Below are positions 35,501-43,369 of a DNA stretch of 64,000 nucleotides, in pieces. The stretch spans positions 186,001 to 250,000 of the forward strand of contig NZ_JARKMY010000019.1 in assembly GCF_029360725.1 (NCBI RefSeq), in the 5' to 3' direction. A program made the position numbers and the translations under genes. This DNA is from Chryseolinea sp. H1M3-3. GTDB lineage: Bacteria; Bacteroidota; Bacteroidia; Cytophagales; Cyclobacteriaceae. The notes beneath the pieces were generated by a model that did no database searches, was not told the DNA's origin, and was given only the letters and a program-made list of their open reading frames with translations. The stretch's first letter is position 1; each line of letters starts with the position of its first letter.

Positions 35501-36899
35501 CTCCTTCGGCAACATCATTAATTGTAATCGTGAATGCTTCTTCGTATGTTAAGTTGCCTTGATCGGAAGTTCTTATCCTGACACTGAAACTGCTCTTCGT
35601 TTCAAAATCCGGACTGTTTGTAATTCTTAAATTTGACCCGCTGATGTTGAAGGAAGCGTTGTCGGTGTCGCCTGTTCCGGCGACTAAAGTATACGTAAAC
35701 GTGTTGGCTGCATCGACATCTGTTGAGCTTAATGTTCCAACGGTGGAATTTGCCGCGACATTTTCATTCACTGAACTTGCTGAAAGTGCGATGTCAGAAG
35801 GTGTTTCGTTAACATTGTTGATTGTAATGGTGAAAGCTTTTTCAAAAGTCAAGCTGCCTTGATCGGTTGTTCTGACGCGCACGCTGTAGCTGCTCTTTGT
35901 TTCAAAATCCGGACTGTTTGTGATTCTCAAACTTGATCCGTTGATGTTGAAGGATGCATTGTCGGTATCACCAGTTCCTGCTACTAAGGTGTACGTGAAT
36001 GTGTTACCGACATCCGGATCTGTTGCGGTGAAGGTCCCAACGGTAGCGTTAGCCGCAACGTTTTCATTGGCCGAGGTGGCTGACAATACGAGGTTTGTCG
36101 GAGCACTGTTTCCGCTGGAAATAGTAAAGATTGGATTGGTACCAGGAAATGATGTTCCTCCTGGAGAATTATCAAATGGCGTTGTATCATCCGATGACCA
36201 ATTCGAAGCCGTGCTGATCGCTGTGAGTAAACTCAGTTTTGAACCCGATTTTGTTCCAGTGTATACATAGTTATCCAAAGCACTTGCGCCCCCGTGCGAC
36301 ACTGCGTTTGAGCCGTTGGTAAGGCCTGCGGGAATTTCACTATAGTTATTTCCAGTACTACCCCCTGTATTCCATCCATTTGTTAAGCCTATGGTGTTGA
36401 TACCTGCGTTAAACCCGAAAATGAATGTGGGCGAGGCAGCGCTTCCCTGATAGATGATGATCTGGTCGCCGTTATTACCAAAGGGTGATGCGGTGCTTGT
36501 ACTTATCCAACCATTTGTAACAGTTAATGTACCCACCGAAGGTGAGCTGGAAACCATTGGTGTTATTCCAGAGGTAACTGAAAATTGAATAACGGTGCCG
36601 GCCGCGATGGAACTGGTAGTCGTGAGTGAGAATATCCCTTCTGTCGCCAAATCAGCTTGCCAGGTTCCTGACGAAATGCCCTTGTCTGTAAAAAATAGTG
36701 TTTCCCCGGAAAAAATATTTGCCAGAAAGACAACGCTGAACGTTTTGGTTGACGACGCAGGATCCGAATTCCATCCGATAACAGCGATATCGCCGACATT
36801 CACAGAAGCCCTTGCGGGTTTTATTTGCGCAAAAAAAGCAATGAGAACTATTACGGATAACCAGATTCGATTTAATAACGGATAGGGTGCAGGTCCCAT
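29592..36899 (-). CDS. giant cadherin-repeat surface adhesin with type B type IX C-terminal domain
   Basis: A 2435-residue secreted protein, probably an adhesin. It has a signal peptide (ending near residue 32), an N-terminal domain of the kind SVNVGDIAVIGWNSDP with ETLFFTDKG, then 18 cadherin-like repeats of about 100 residues from about 263. A 190-residue different domain sits at about 463-653 after the second repeat, and an FN3-like domain at about 2040-2150. The end (FPNGTDQNKTWGISHFG, WDGRYNGMAVPEGTYFYSI) is the type B C-terminal sorting domain. Repeats carry DTDNASFNISGS and PDFETKSSYS motifs with calcium-type Asp residues. It is transcribed with the PorP/SprF gene, which follows after only a few bases. 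Confidence 0.92.
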   Translation of the reverse strand: MGPAPYPLLNRIWLSVIVLIAFFAQIKPARASVNVGDIAVIGWNSDPASSTKTFSVVFLANIFSGETLFFTDKGISSGTWQADLATEGIFSLTTTSSIAAGTVIQFSVTSGITPMVSSSPSVGTLTVTNGWISTSTASPFGNNGDQIIIYQGSAASPTFIFGFNAGINTIGLTNGWNTGGSTGNNYSEIPAGLTNGSNAVSHGGASALDNYVYTGTKSGSKLSLLTAISTASNWSSDDTTPFDNSPGGTSFPGTNPIFTISSGNSAPTNLVLSATSANENVAANATVGTFTATDPDVGNTFTYTLVAGTGDTDNASFNINGSSLRITNSPDFETKSSYSVRVRTTDQGSLTFEKAFTITINNVNETPSDIALSASSVNENVAANSTVGTLSSTDVDAANTFTYTLVAGTGDTDNASFNISGSNLRITNSPDFETKSSFSVRIRTSDQGNLTYEEAFTITINDVAEGVLLSSSPTLTFTSNNASITGDDIASDGEGGSQAISDIDIQVYNISNTGGTLLNALSWQNNGFLGSNNGSYTGLTNENNNGSKGIAIKSANGSEFRLNQFSYYNWGESTPFTNTVKGYRDNTEVASMSFQGFDAEYDPLTISLDATFGNVDEVRLYISAGGYMGDQSASNHSINAIQVTSPVTNTNNSPTDITLSASAVNENVAANSTVGTLSSTDADAANTFTYTLVAGTGDTDNASFNISGSTLRITNSPDFETKSSYSIRIRTTDQGSLTYEEAFTITINNVNETPSDITLSASSVNENIAANSTVGTLSSTDADAANTFTYTLVAGTGDTDNASFNISGSNLRITNSPDFETKSSYSIRIRTTDQGSLTYEEAFTITINNVNETPADIALSASSVNENVAANSTVGTLSSTDVDAANTFTYTLVSGTGDTDNASFNISGSNLRITNSPDFETKSSYSIRIRTTDQGSLTYEEAFTITINNVNETPADIALSASSVNENVAANTTVGTLSSTDVDAANTFTYTLVSGTGDTDNASFNISGSNLRITNSPDFETKNSYSVRIRTTDQGSLTYEEAFTITISNVNETPSDIALSASSVNENVAANTTVGTLSSTDVDAANTFTYTLVSGTGDTDNASFNISGSTLRITNSPDFETKNSYSIRIRTTDQGSLTYEEAFTITISNVNETPSDIALSASSVNENVAANTTVGTLSSTDVDAANTFTYTLVSGAGDTDNASFNISGSNLRVTNSPDFETKNSYSIRIRTTDQGSLTYEEAFTITISNVNETPSDIALSASSVNENVAANTTVGTLSSTDVDAANTFTYTLVSGAGDTDNASFNISGSNLRITNSPDFETKSSYSVRLRTTDQGSLTYEEAFTITINDVDEFPTDIDLSSSSINEGSPANSTIGLLTTTPNVSNTYSLVAGTGDADNASFSISGSSLRITSTPDFESKNSYTVRIRTTDPNSLTYEEAFIITINNVNESPSDIALSANAVNENVAANTTVGTLNSTDTDAGNTFTFTLVAGAGDTDNASFNISGSSLRITNSPDFETKSSYNVRIRTTDQGSLTYEEAFTITITDINEAPSDIALSASSVNENVAANTTVGTLSSTDVDAANTFTYTLVAGTGDTDNASFNISGSNLRITSSPDFEGKSNYTVRVRTTDQGSLTYEEAFTINISNVNEVPSDISLSANAVNENVAANTTIGTLGSTDVDAANTFTYTLVSGTGDTDNGSFNISGSNLRITNSPDFETKSSYSIRIRTTDQGSLTYEEAFIITINNVNETPSDLVLSASSVNENVVANTTVGTLSSTDVDASNTFSYTLIAGTGDTDNAFFNISGSSLRITSIPDFETKNSYSVRVRTTDQGSLTYEEAFTVTINDINESPTSISLSTLMVDENVGTSTVVATLSTADEDAGNTFVYSLATGSGDTDNSSFSITGNSLTMLVNPDVETQNSYVLRIKSVDQDDAGIEKSFTILINDLNEDPTDIEISASSVDENIAINTVISTITSNDPDAGSTFTYSLVSGIGDTDNSSFQIQGDGLHILESPDFEIKNTYTIRIQTEDQGHQVFQKSFMITINDVIEPVLASIASLSATSIEPTAVTLGGIVSFDGYVPVTERGVVYNTSGSPTLTDSKITMGSGEGEFSQTVTGLSEVTTYYVRAYAINAMGTAYGNEISFTTPVSNRAPTDLMLSSLSFNENIVENAVIGTLHTIDADPENTFTYRLISGDGDDNNDEFLIDESSLHIKNSPDYEAQSSYDIRIQTMDQHGATFEKSFHVTVGNVNEAPFSLSVSTLSVAENIAAGTVVSTIASADPDMTGAMTYSLAPGQGDNDNASFAIVDNTLIMSSVPDFEAQSMYNIRIRVTDQDGLTYEKSFMVLVEDFDETIPNALFPNGTDQNKTWGISHFGLSEKVTIQVFDSNGQLLFSSEDPQREWDGRYNGMAVPEGTYFYSITLGKGMKYEGSLLVLY
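32940..34920. repeat. 300-bp near-identical tandem repeats in the adhesin
   Basis: About six and a half units, each exactly 300 bases, nearly identical in DNA. For example 33121-33180 recurs unchanged at 33421 and 33721, and 33001-33060 recurs unchanged at 33301. Units outside this block diverge more, so this block was expanded or homogenised recently. Confidence 0.93.
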
Positions 36900-37435
36900 G
36901 ATTAAGGAATTTTTTGAGTCGTAAAAGTCCCCAATGCTATCCGTTTGAGTTTTTACTTTTCATATAAAATCTAACCAATGTCGCCTGCTGTGATTGTTAT
37001 TTTGATTTACGTTTTTCTCTGACAGGGGATACCCTGAAATGGCAGTGATTGTATAAGTGTTAATCTGTACAGGCCAACGCAGGCTATTACCTATAGCGAT
37101 GTAGTTGTTGCTCATGACTTGGTCGTTGGAAACCGCGTCAGCTTTCGTAGAACACAAAAAAATGTTTAAACCAATGATAAATTACGTAAGTGCAGCATAC
37201 CGGTTAATTAAAGAACGCATTAGGCGTGCCAAATCACAATTTCTCTACGGGCGATATGGTGATTAGAAGAAAAATTTAGCGCCTTTTGCACTTTCTCTTA
37301 CATATTGAACGGTCTGCGGCTTCGAAGAGTACCCTGGGAACAGCACACTTTTAAAACATTACGTTAACCTGCAACACTCATCAAAATTTACCTATACCAT
37401 CTTTTTTTACTGAGTGACGGCCAATCTTAGCAGCC
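36900..37435. other. intergenic stretch upstream of the adhesin
   Basis: These 536 bases hold no convincing gene. Short frames are present but without recognisable domains. The adhesin promoter is expected here; I find no clean TTG / TAnnTTTG pair on the minus strand. Confidence 0.45.
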
Positions 37436-38020
37436 TTAATGGGGCAGCGGGTGGCTCCATGAAATCTCCTTTTCTATCGTCTTGCCTGTGGCATCCGCCG
37501 CCGTGGCTATCACGCAGTACAACCCAGGTGTTGCGAGTAGTTTGTCCGTTGGGTTATAGATCCAGAGACCTCGGACTGCGATATAGGCAGCGCCTTTTTC
37601 TATTATATTTCTGTCGGCGTCTTGAATTATTATTTCGACTGCAGTGATATCGAAGTGTTTCTTTGTTACATGAATACGTATGATGTAGTCGATGTCACTT
37701 CCAGATTCTTTTGCGACTTCAATCGTCATCTCCATCATCCGCATGTAATCAGCAATCGCCGCGGTATAAGCGTTTGGTAATTTTAGCTTCTTGGCTTTCT
37801 TCCTGTAGTATTCTTTCCTCTCGGGATTTTTCATCATTTCTTTAGAGAAATCCGCTGCCATTTTAAACTTGCTACGGTTTAACTTCTGATGTGCACTTTG
37901 TTTTAATGGCTTGGATGGCAACCTAGAGAAGAAGGTTTTGTTGTTAAAGGTGCGGAGAATCATGTTCTCATGCCTGCCGCTCAGCCCTTTTAAAAGTGGA
38001 TTAGTTTTAACGATTCCCAT
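37436..38020 (-). CDS. hypothetical protein, Bacteroidota small conserved type
   Basis: A 194-residue cytoplasmic protein. The start MGIVKTNPLLKGLSGRHENMILRTFNNKTFFSRLP resembles a small class of Bacteroidota proteins that begin with a short Gly-rich GLSG turn and a basic tail. The middle is Lys-rich (ERKEYYRKKAKKLKLPNAYTAAIADYM) and the end is strand-rich (HFDITAVEIIIQDADRNIIEKGAAYIAVRGLWIY). The frame continues up to a TTG at 38068 within a palindrome; ATG 38020 is the more likely start. Function unknown. Confidence 0.6.
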   Translation of the reverse strand: MGIVKTNPLLKGLSGRHENMILRTFNNKTFFSRLPSKPLKQSAHQKLNRSKFKMAADFSKEMMKNPERKEYYRKKAKKLKLPNAYTAAIADYMRMMEMTIEVAKESGSDIDYIIRIHVTKKHFDITAVEIIIQDADRNIIEKGAAYIAVRGLWIYNPTDKLLATPGLYCVIATAADATGKTIEKEISWSHPLPH

Positions 38021-38426
38021 ACGTTTTTTTCCTTGAAAGTAGAGGGGTCTTTTGACAGGTTGTGTCAATGCTTTTTTCTATCTTGTAAGACGTTGAATGT
38101 TAGTAATTTAACGTTCTTAAAATATATTCAAAATCGATAGCTTGGTTCCACTATCGCTCCACTCTTTCTCCACACTATCTGCACACACGAAGGCTTATGA
38201 CCTAGGACTAGCCTATGTCAAAGTCCAAGTGTCGAGAAGGAAAATCGTTTAAGATTTTTTTTGAGATAAAACTGCCTGAAGGAATTTTCTGTAGCCTAGT
38301 CAGCTGACCAATAATTCAGGATGAGTTAACCCAGGGGCGACCTAAACGGCCGACCCTCTGGCCTAATAGTAGCGACGGATCCATACATTTGTAGCTACAG
38401 GAATAGTTTTTGTACTCATTTATTCG
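38021..38426. other. divergent intergenic region
   Basis: About 400 bases between two divergent small genes. Apart from a TTGACA-N5-TGTCAA palindrome at 38052-38068, I see no gene or repeat. Confidence 0.45.
38052..38068. promoter_or_regulatory. possible operator palindrome
   Basis: TTGACA, five bases, TGTCAA, 32 bases upstream of the ATG at 38020 on the minus strand. It has the size of a dimeric regulator site, but nothing else supports it. Confidence 0.3.
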
Positions 38427-38657
38427 ATGAGCAGCCAAAAAATCCTTTCAACCGCGTCACAAGATATCGTTTTGATAAAAGGCCCTTCAGATATCAAATA
38501 TTGGAGCCAGCGCTTTTCGGTTTCCCCATTTACATTGTTTCACGTGATGAAAACTGTAGGAAATTGCATCACCGACATTGGGGAATTTTTACACAAAAAT
38601 AATTTGATGGACCGTGAGGGGACGGAAAAACTTAAAAAAGATTCTACCATCCTGTAA
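38427..38657 (+). CDS. DUF3606-like small protein
   Basis: A 76-residue protein. Residues about 12-60 (QDIVLIKGPSDIKYWSQRFSVSPFTLFHVMKTVGNCITDIGEFL) have the DUF3606 pattern: an acidic/basic strand, a YW pair and a sterile-alpha-like helix pair. Such proteins are small, widespread and uncharacterised. The next gene overlaps its 3' end in another frame. Confidence 0.6.
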   Translation: MSSQKILSTASQDIVLIKGPSDIKYWSQRFSVSPFTLFHVMKTVGNCITDIGEFLHKNNLMDREGTEKLKKDSTIL

Positions 38658-39228
38658 ACTCATTTTAGACGTGAAAGGCTTAAAATTCCGCAGCATCAGT
38701 TCTTTAAAGCCCTACCCAAAGGAGTCAATCACAAAATTAAAAGTTAAATCAATTATTCAGACCGCCGTTCCATTATTGGGGATTGGCCGGTATATAGGAA
38801 ATTTTTTCGGCGTGTCATGCTTTGCCAGCACGCTCTGCGAGCTAAAAAATCGCGCAGCCATTGCTATACCGGGTATCGGGATTTTTGTACACCCCAAGGA
38901 TGCCAACAACATTGCCTTGCTTCGACATGAGTTTGGCCACATGCTTCAGGCAAAGAAATGGGGAAAGATTTTCTTTTACCGCTATATAGCCTGGGAGAGT
39001 CTTAACAGCGTTAGACGCGCCAATCACGATCCTTCTTTCGTTCATCAACACACCTGGACGGAATGGACTGCCAACCGTTTATCTTACTACTTCTTCAAAC
39101 GCCCGGATGATTGGGATATGAAGTCGTATCCAATTCACCCACCGCTAGACTACCGGGAAGGCACCGACTGGCCAGAGTTTCTTCGGTTTGACAAGCCTGT
39201 TGAACTCGTTCGAAATACGATGACGTAG
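38614..39228 (+). CDS. hypothetical protein with HEFGH metal-binding motif
   Basis: A protein of up to 204 residues. Its only clear mark is LLRHEFGHMLQA with HEFGH at 105-109, the HExxH zinc-protease signature. A GIGRYIGNFFG segment precedes it, and a Trp/Tyr-rich part follows (HTWTEWTANRLSYYFFKRPDDWD), where a third zinc ligand (His or Glu) could lie. No signal peptide is seen. The first possible start is a GTG at 38614 inside the upstream gene; a GTG at 38671 is equally possible. Protease activity is not proven, and proteins with this motif may be structural only. Confidence 0.55.
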   Translation: MRGRKNLKKILPSCKLILDVKGLKFRSISSLKPYPKESITKLKVKSIIQTAVPLLGIGRYIGNFFGVSCFASTLCELKNRAAIAIPGIGIFVHPKDANNIALLRHEFGHMLQAKKWGKIFFYRYIAWESLNSVRRANHDPSFVHQHTWTEWTANRLSYYFFKRPDDWDMKSYPIHPPLDYREGTDWPEFLRFDKPVELVRNTMT

Positions 39229-40126
39229 TCTTTTCCAAAAACACCTTCATGGATTTTGTTACGAATCGATTTCCGAAGTCGATATGTTGAGCCTGGGCTT
39301 TGCTCGACGCCATCGTGTTATGCTGTGAGACATTTAGAATTGTTAGATTAAGCAGCATAGACGAACGCATTGCAGTAGCGGTGGCTTACAAAATAATAAA
39401 TGGATGATACTCGGAGGCTCCTCCTTCTAACCCGGAGATGGTCGAAGACTACAAAGCTGAACGCCTCAACAATCGGGAAAGCTGCTTTTCCTCGCGGGAG
39501 GCTAGAGAGCATATCTTCATGTGATTGTTGATTATAACGCCTACGGCATACGCAGACTTGCACCAACGACTAGGGTATATCAAACCAAGCGTTCGGTTCG
39601 CTGAAGTTCCGATATATTGTACTACGCTCTTGATCGGAGGTTTATCATTTGCGGCGAAAAGTCCCGAGGCAGGATGCTATGTTTAGCAAGCAATATCAGC
39701 ATCGGTACCTATTAACAGCAAGAATATTGGAGGCGAACGCTCTTACTTTGATTGAGGGGAAAGCTTCGCAGGATGTTTGCTCGCTAGCACGAAGCTGAAA
39801 CGCCTCACCAATAGGAAGGCTTAGGTCTTCCTCAACGAAAAACCTGTCCACAAAAAAGTCTGTTTTGAATTATCAGGGGTGAATGCATAAAATTTCGTTG
39901 CGTTATTTTATCGTTAAAGTGACATAAGCGGGCGTCGAATTGAAAAAATAATCCGACAAACGTTTTCTTCCATGAGGATTTTTTATAAGTTTGATCATAC
40001 GCCGGTTGTGTGTAATGGATTGTGAGTTATTCGTGTGCGTGTGTATTTGTGTCTTACTCTAGCCCTATCGTTAGGTAATCGCATAATGTCATAGTAGAAA
40101 AATACTAACGATTATATAAATTTTCT
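39229..40126. other. long intergenic region with degraded repeats
   Basis: About 900 bases without a convincing gene. Two imperfect copies of a GCTGAACGCCTCA-CAAT-GGAA segment lie near 39457 and 39798, each followed by a pyrimidine-rich part, and AGCTTCG / CGAAGCT occurs as inverted arms near 39762-39796. These look like worn repeats. The RHS gene downstream probably has its promoter in the last 100 bases, where I find only A/T-rich sequence. Confidence 0.45.
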
Positions 40127-43100
40127 ATGAGGCGGAATCTTATTGCTATTGCAATAGCGGCAGCTGTTGCGTTACCCTTTGTATGCCGAGCCCAAGGGAC
40201 GGAACAAATTAACAAGATGATCCCTAAGCCAGTCTTATCGTCTCCAAATGCAGCGGGTCTAGGGAAGTTCGGAGATTATCAAGTGAGCCATTTTACCGGT
40301 ATTCCAGATATTTCAATACCCATATTTGAGGCAAAAAGTGGTAGCCTGAGTGTACCAATTGTATTGACTTATCATGCTTCAGGATTTCGGCCAACAGATA
40401 TAGCCAGTTGGGTCGGGATGGGATGGTCTCTTTCCGCGGGAGGCCAGATTACGAGACAGGTAAACGGAAAACCAGACGAGGATTTTTACCTGGACGCTCC
40501 TTTGAATCCATCGCCTGATGTTTGTAGCGATCTCCAATACTTAAGGTCAGCAGCAGACGGCACCTACGACACGGAGCCGGATGTATTTGGTTATTCATTT
40601 CCTGGAAAAAGCGGCAAATTTCTTTTACCAAATGGAGGCACTTATGTGAACCCTGGAGGCACTGACGTAAATGGTGGAGCATATTTAGTTCCCTATGCGC
40701 CAATTGTAGTGAAGCGACTAGGTCATTATAAATATCACATTACGGACGAAAATGGAGTTTTGTATCGCTTTGGCACAAACTATCAGGGAACTACATCGAC
40801 CGAATCGAGTAGCTCGACAAATGGCACGTCTTCTTCAGTAAATGCAACTACGGTATGGAATTTAATGGATATAGTCGCACCCAATGCTGCTGACAGTATT
40901 TCGTTTAAATATCAGCACGTCGGCGTAGTCCGAAGAAAAGATATCTCTTATACCTATTTATTTTATGATCAATGCGATCGTCAAACAGGGGGCGATAATC
41001 AAAACGCACCAGCGTGTCCCGGGCCTGAACACTTGATTCCGAAAAAAATAGATCATGTAAATGATATAAACCAGGAGGGGTTTCAAGAAATTATCTTTGA
41101 AACTGGTAAAATAAAGTTTTTTCTGGGATCGTCACCACGGGCCGATGAAAAGAACCTGAATTACTTAGACCGAATTGAAATCTACAGCAACGATTCAGCA
41201 ATACCGTTAAAGACAATTCAATTCATATATTCTTATTTTACAAATGCCGATGCCGAAAAAGCTGCTCTTAAATTGGATGCGATCCATTTTTTGGACAATG
41301 TTAAATTGCCTGTTCAAAAATATAAGTTTACCTACCTCACGAATTCATTTTCATGGAAGCCAAGTGAGTCTAATTTTTTAAACGCCCGCGACCTTTGGGG
41401 GTATTATAACGGCGCCCTACAAAATTCTGATTTGATGATGCCGAAAACGGTTAATTATCAGCAGTTATATAATTCGCCGCCACAAAATGTTACCATCGGC
41501 GGGGCGTATAACCGGAGCGTTGACACGACATATTCTAAGGAAGGTGTCTTACAAAGAATAGATTTTCCAACCGGTGGCTATACCCAGTTCGACTATGAAC
41601 AGAACAAATACATCAAGGATGACAATGGAACACCAATAGTCACTTTTGCGGGAGGTCTTCGCGTAAAGAAAATTACCAGCTTAGAAAGCGCCTCTGGAAT
41701 TCCTGTTGTAAAACAATACAAATATGGGAGCGGAGTAGCTGGTACGGGAACTGCCCTCTTCATGTCGAATTTCTTTAATAACTCTTCTACACAGTTGTAT
41801 AGTGCCGGCTGCGAGGTTCATGATTTCTCTCTCAGTTATCAAATTCGTACCTATCACTCATACGCTTCCTATGTAATCGAATCAGCCTCTCCAGTTGTTT
41901 ACCCCATGGTTACGGAATATTTCGGTAATCCAGCAGGTGCTAACAATGGCAAAATAATATACAATTATGAGGTTGGTGGAGCTGATGTCAATCACATTTT
42001 ACCTGCTTCTACCAAATATTATACAAACATGAATGCCTGGAGGCGCGGCAAGCTTACTAGAAAAACTGTTTATGATAACGTTGGAAATAAGCTTTCGTCA
42101 TCCACTATAGAATATGACACTTATAAGGAAGATAGCAAGCTTGTAGGCATTGGCTCTTATCTGTTCATGGGGGGAGTCAACACTTGTTTCGGTCCATCCT
42201 GTCAGGCGGCTGGTTCCGGGGAATGGGTAAACCCGCAAACTTTTAAAACAGCTAGCTACACACAGAATAGCGGCGTATTGCTGGAGTCTAAAACAATTGA
42301 CTCTGTATTTCAGCGCGGTCAGCCAGGGAAATTTACAATCACTACGATTGAGAAAACTTATCATTTGGATAAACTCCAGTTGATCACCGCCAAGTCCATG
42401 TCAAGCAATAGTATGGAACAATTGGTTACCGTAAACACATATCCTTTTCAACTGTCAGCAAATTCGTCTTCTACAGGGGCTGCTAGGGGAGTCTATTTGC
42501 TTACCACAAAAAACATTCTTACCTCCCCTTTAGAGACTTATTCGTATTTACAGAAACCTGATAATACTAACCGCAGAATTGTTTCCGGACAAGTCACTAC
42601 GTTCAAACAACATCCAGGCAATAGCAAGTACGTTGTAGCGGACCAAATCTATGTGTGGGAATCGGCAAATCGGGTATTGGTATACACACCAATAGCAATC
42701 AACGGGGCTAATAACGGCGTTACCTTCAATACAAATCAAAAGCCCCGCGTTTCCCTTCAGGAATATGACAACTACGGCAATATCCAGACCGTCTCCAAAT
42801 CGAACGACGTGCTGGTTTCCTATAAATGGGGGTATGGAAACAGTTTACCGATAGCAGAAATTACAAATGCTTTGCAAAAGAATGTTTTCTATGAGGGCTT
42901 TGAAGAGGTGCAGGTGGGCTTCTCTTATGGCGGTAAGACCGGTAAAAAAAGTAGTGCTAATGCTGTCTACAGTAAACCGCTATCGCTGCTCGATCCAGGT
43001 ACCTACATCCTTGCCTATTACAAATGGGTGAACCCGGTCTGGCAATACTCAGAAACTGAAGTAATCGTTCCTTCCAACGGGTTGTACACTATCAATTTGC

Positions 43101-43315
43101 CTGCGGCGCAGTACGATGAAATTCGCTTCTATCCAAAATCAGCTCAACTCAAAACCTATACGTACGATCCTTTGCTCGGCATCACCTCCATGACCGATGC
43201 GAACGGCAGCACCACATATTATAACTATGATTCCTTTGGACGTCTGAAGGCGATCAAGGACAATAGCGACCATATCGTGAAAACGTATGACTACTTGTAC
43301 AAAGTAATGAACTGA
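40127..43315 (+). CDS. RHS/YD-repeat family secreted protein
   Basis: A 1062-residue secreted protein that begins with a signal peptide (MRRNLIAIAIAAAVALPFVCRAQG). Early residues match the Bacteroidota RHS-partner pattern (PNAAGLGKFGDYQVSHFTGIPDISIPIFE, WVGMGWSLSAGGQITRQVNG). YD-like repeats follow, ending in YTYDPLLGITSMTDANGSTTYYNYDSFGRLKAI and a short tail with no toxin. The next gene, 54 bases away, is the long RHS protein with the core and toxin, so the two were probably made together and may form one complex. It has no recognisable T9SS end domain. Confidence 0.8.
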   Translation: MRRNLIAIAIAAAVALPFVCRAQGTEQINKMIPKPVLSSPNAAGLGKFGDYQVSHFTGIPDISIPIFEAKSGSLSVPIVLTYHASGFRPTDIASWVGMGWSLSAGGQITRQVNGKPDEDFYLDAPLNPSPDVCSDLQYLRSAADGTYDTEPDVFGYSFPGKSGKFLLPNGGTYVNPGGTDVNGGAYLVPYAPIVVKRLGHYKYHITDENGVLYRFGTNYQGTTSTESSSSTNGTSSSVNATTVWNLMDIVAPNAADSISFKYQHVGVVRRKDISYTYLFYDQCDRQTGGDNQNAPACPGPEHLIPKKIDHVNDINQEGFQEIIFETGKIKFFLGSSPRADEKNLNYLDRIEIYSNDSAIPLKTIQFIYSYFTNADAEKAALKLDAIHFLDNVKLPVQKYKFTYLTNSFSWKPSESNFLNARDLWGYYNGALQNSDLMMPKTVNYQQLYNSPPQNVTIGGAYNRSVDTTYSKEGVLQRIDFPTGGYTQFDYEQNKYIKDDNGTPIVTFAGGLRVKKITSLESASGIPVVKQYKYGSGVAGTGTALFMSNFFNNSSTQLYSAGCEVHDFSLSYQIRTYHSYASYVIESASPVVYPMVTEYFGNPAGANNGKIIYNYEVGGADVNHILPASTKYYTNMNAWRRGKLTRKTVYDNVGNKLSSSTIEYDTYKEDSKLVGIGSYLFMGGVNTCFGPSCQAAGSGEWVNPQTFKTASYTQNSGVLLESKTIDSVFQRGQPGKFTITTIEKTYHLDKLQLITAKSMSSNSMEQLVTVNTYPFQLSANSSSTGAARGVYLLTTKNILTSPLETYSYLQKPDNTNRRIVSGQVTTFKQHPGNSKYVVADQIYVWESANRVLVYTPIAINGANNGVTFNTNQKPRVSLQEYDNYGNIQTVSKSNDVLVSYKWGYGNSLPIAEITNALQKNVFYEGFEEVQVGFSYGGKTGKKSSANAVYSKPLSLLDPGTYILAYYKWVNPVWQYSETEVIVPSNGLYTINLPAAQYDEIRFYPKSAQLKTYTYDPLLGITSMTDANGSTTYYNYDSFGRLKAIKDNSDHIVKTYDYLYKVMN

Positions 43316-43369
43316 GCCCGTTTCCCTTTACCAATTAACCAACCAGCCTTTAAACTAGCCTAAACCCTT

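Noticed and set aside
30607..36270. Several plus-strand frames of 60-116 residues opposite the adhesin
   Set aside because: They recur with the 300-bp repeat and are shadows of the strongly periodic coding strand.
36960..37157. A 65-residue minus-strand frame before the adhesin
   Set aside because: No start context, domain or neighbour supports it; it lies in the likely promoter region.
39095..39370. A 91-residue minus-strand frame at the end of the HEFGH gene
   Set aside because: It overlaps the better-supported plus-strand gene and has no recognisable feature.
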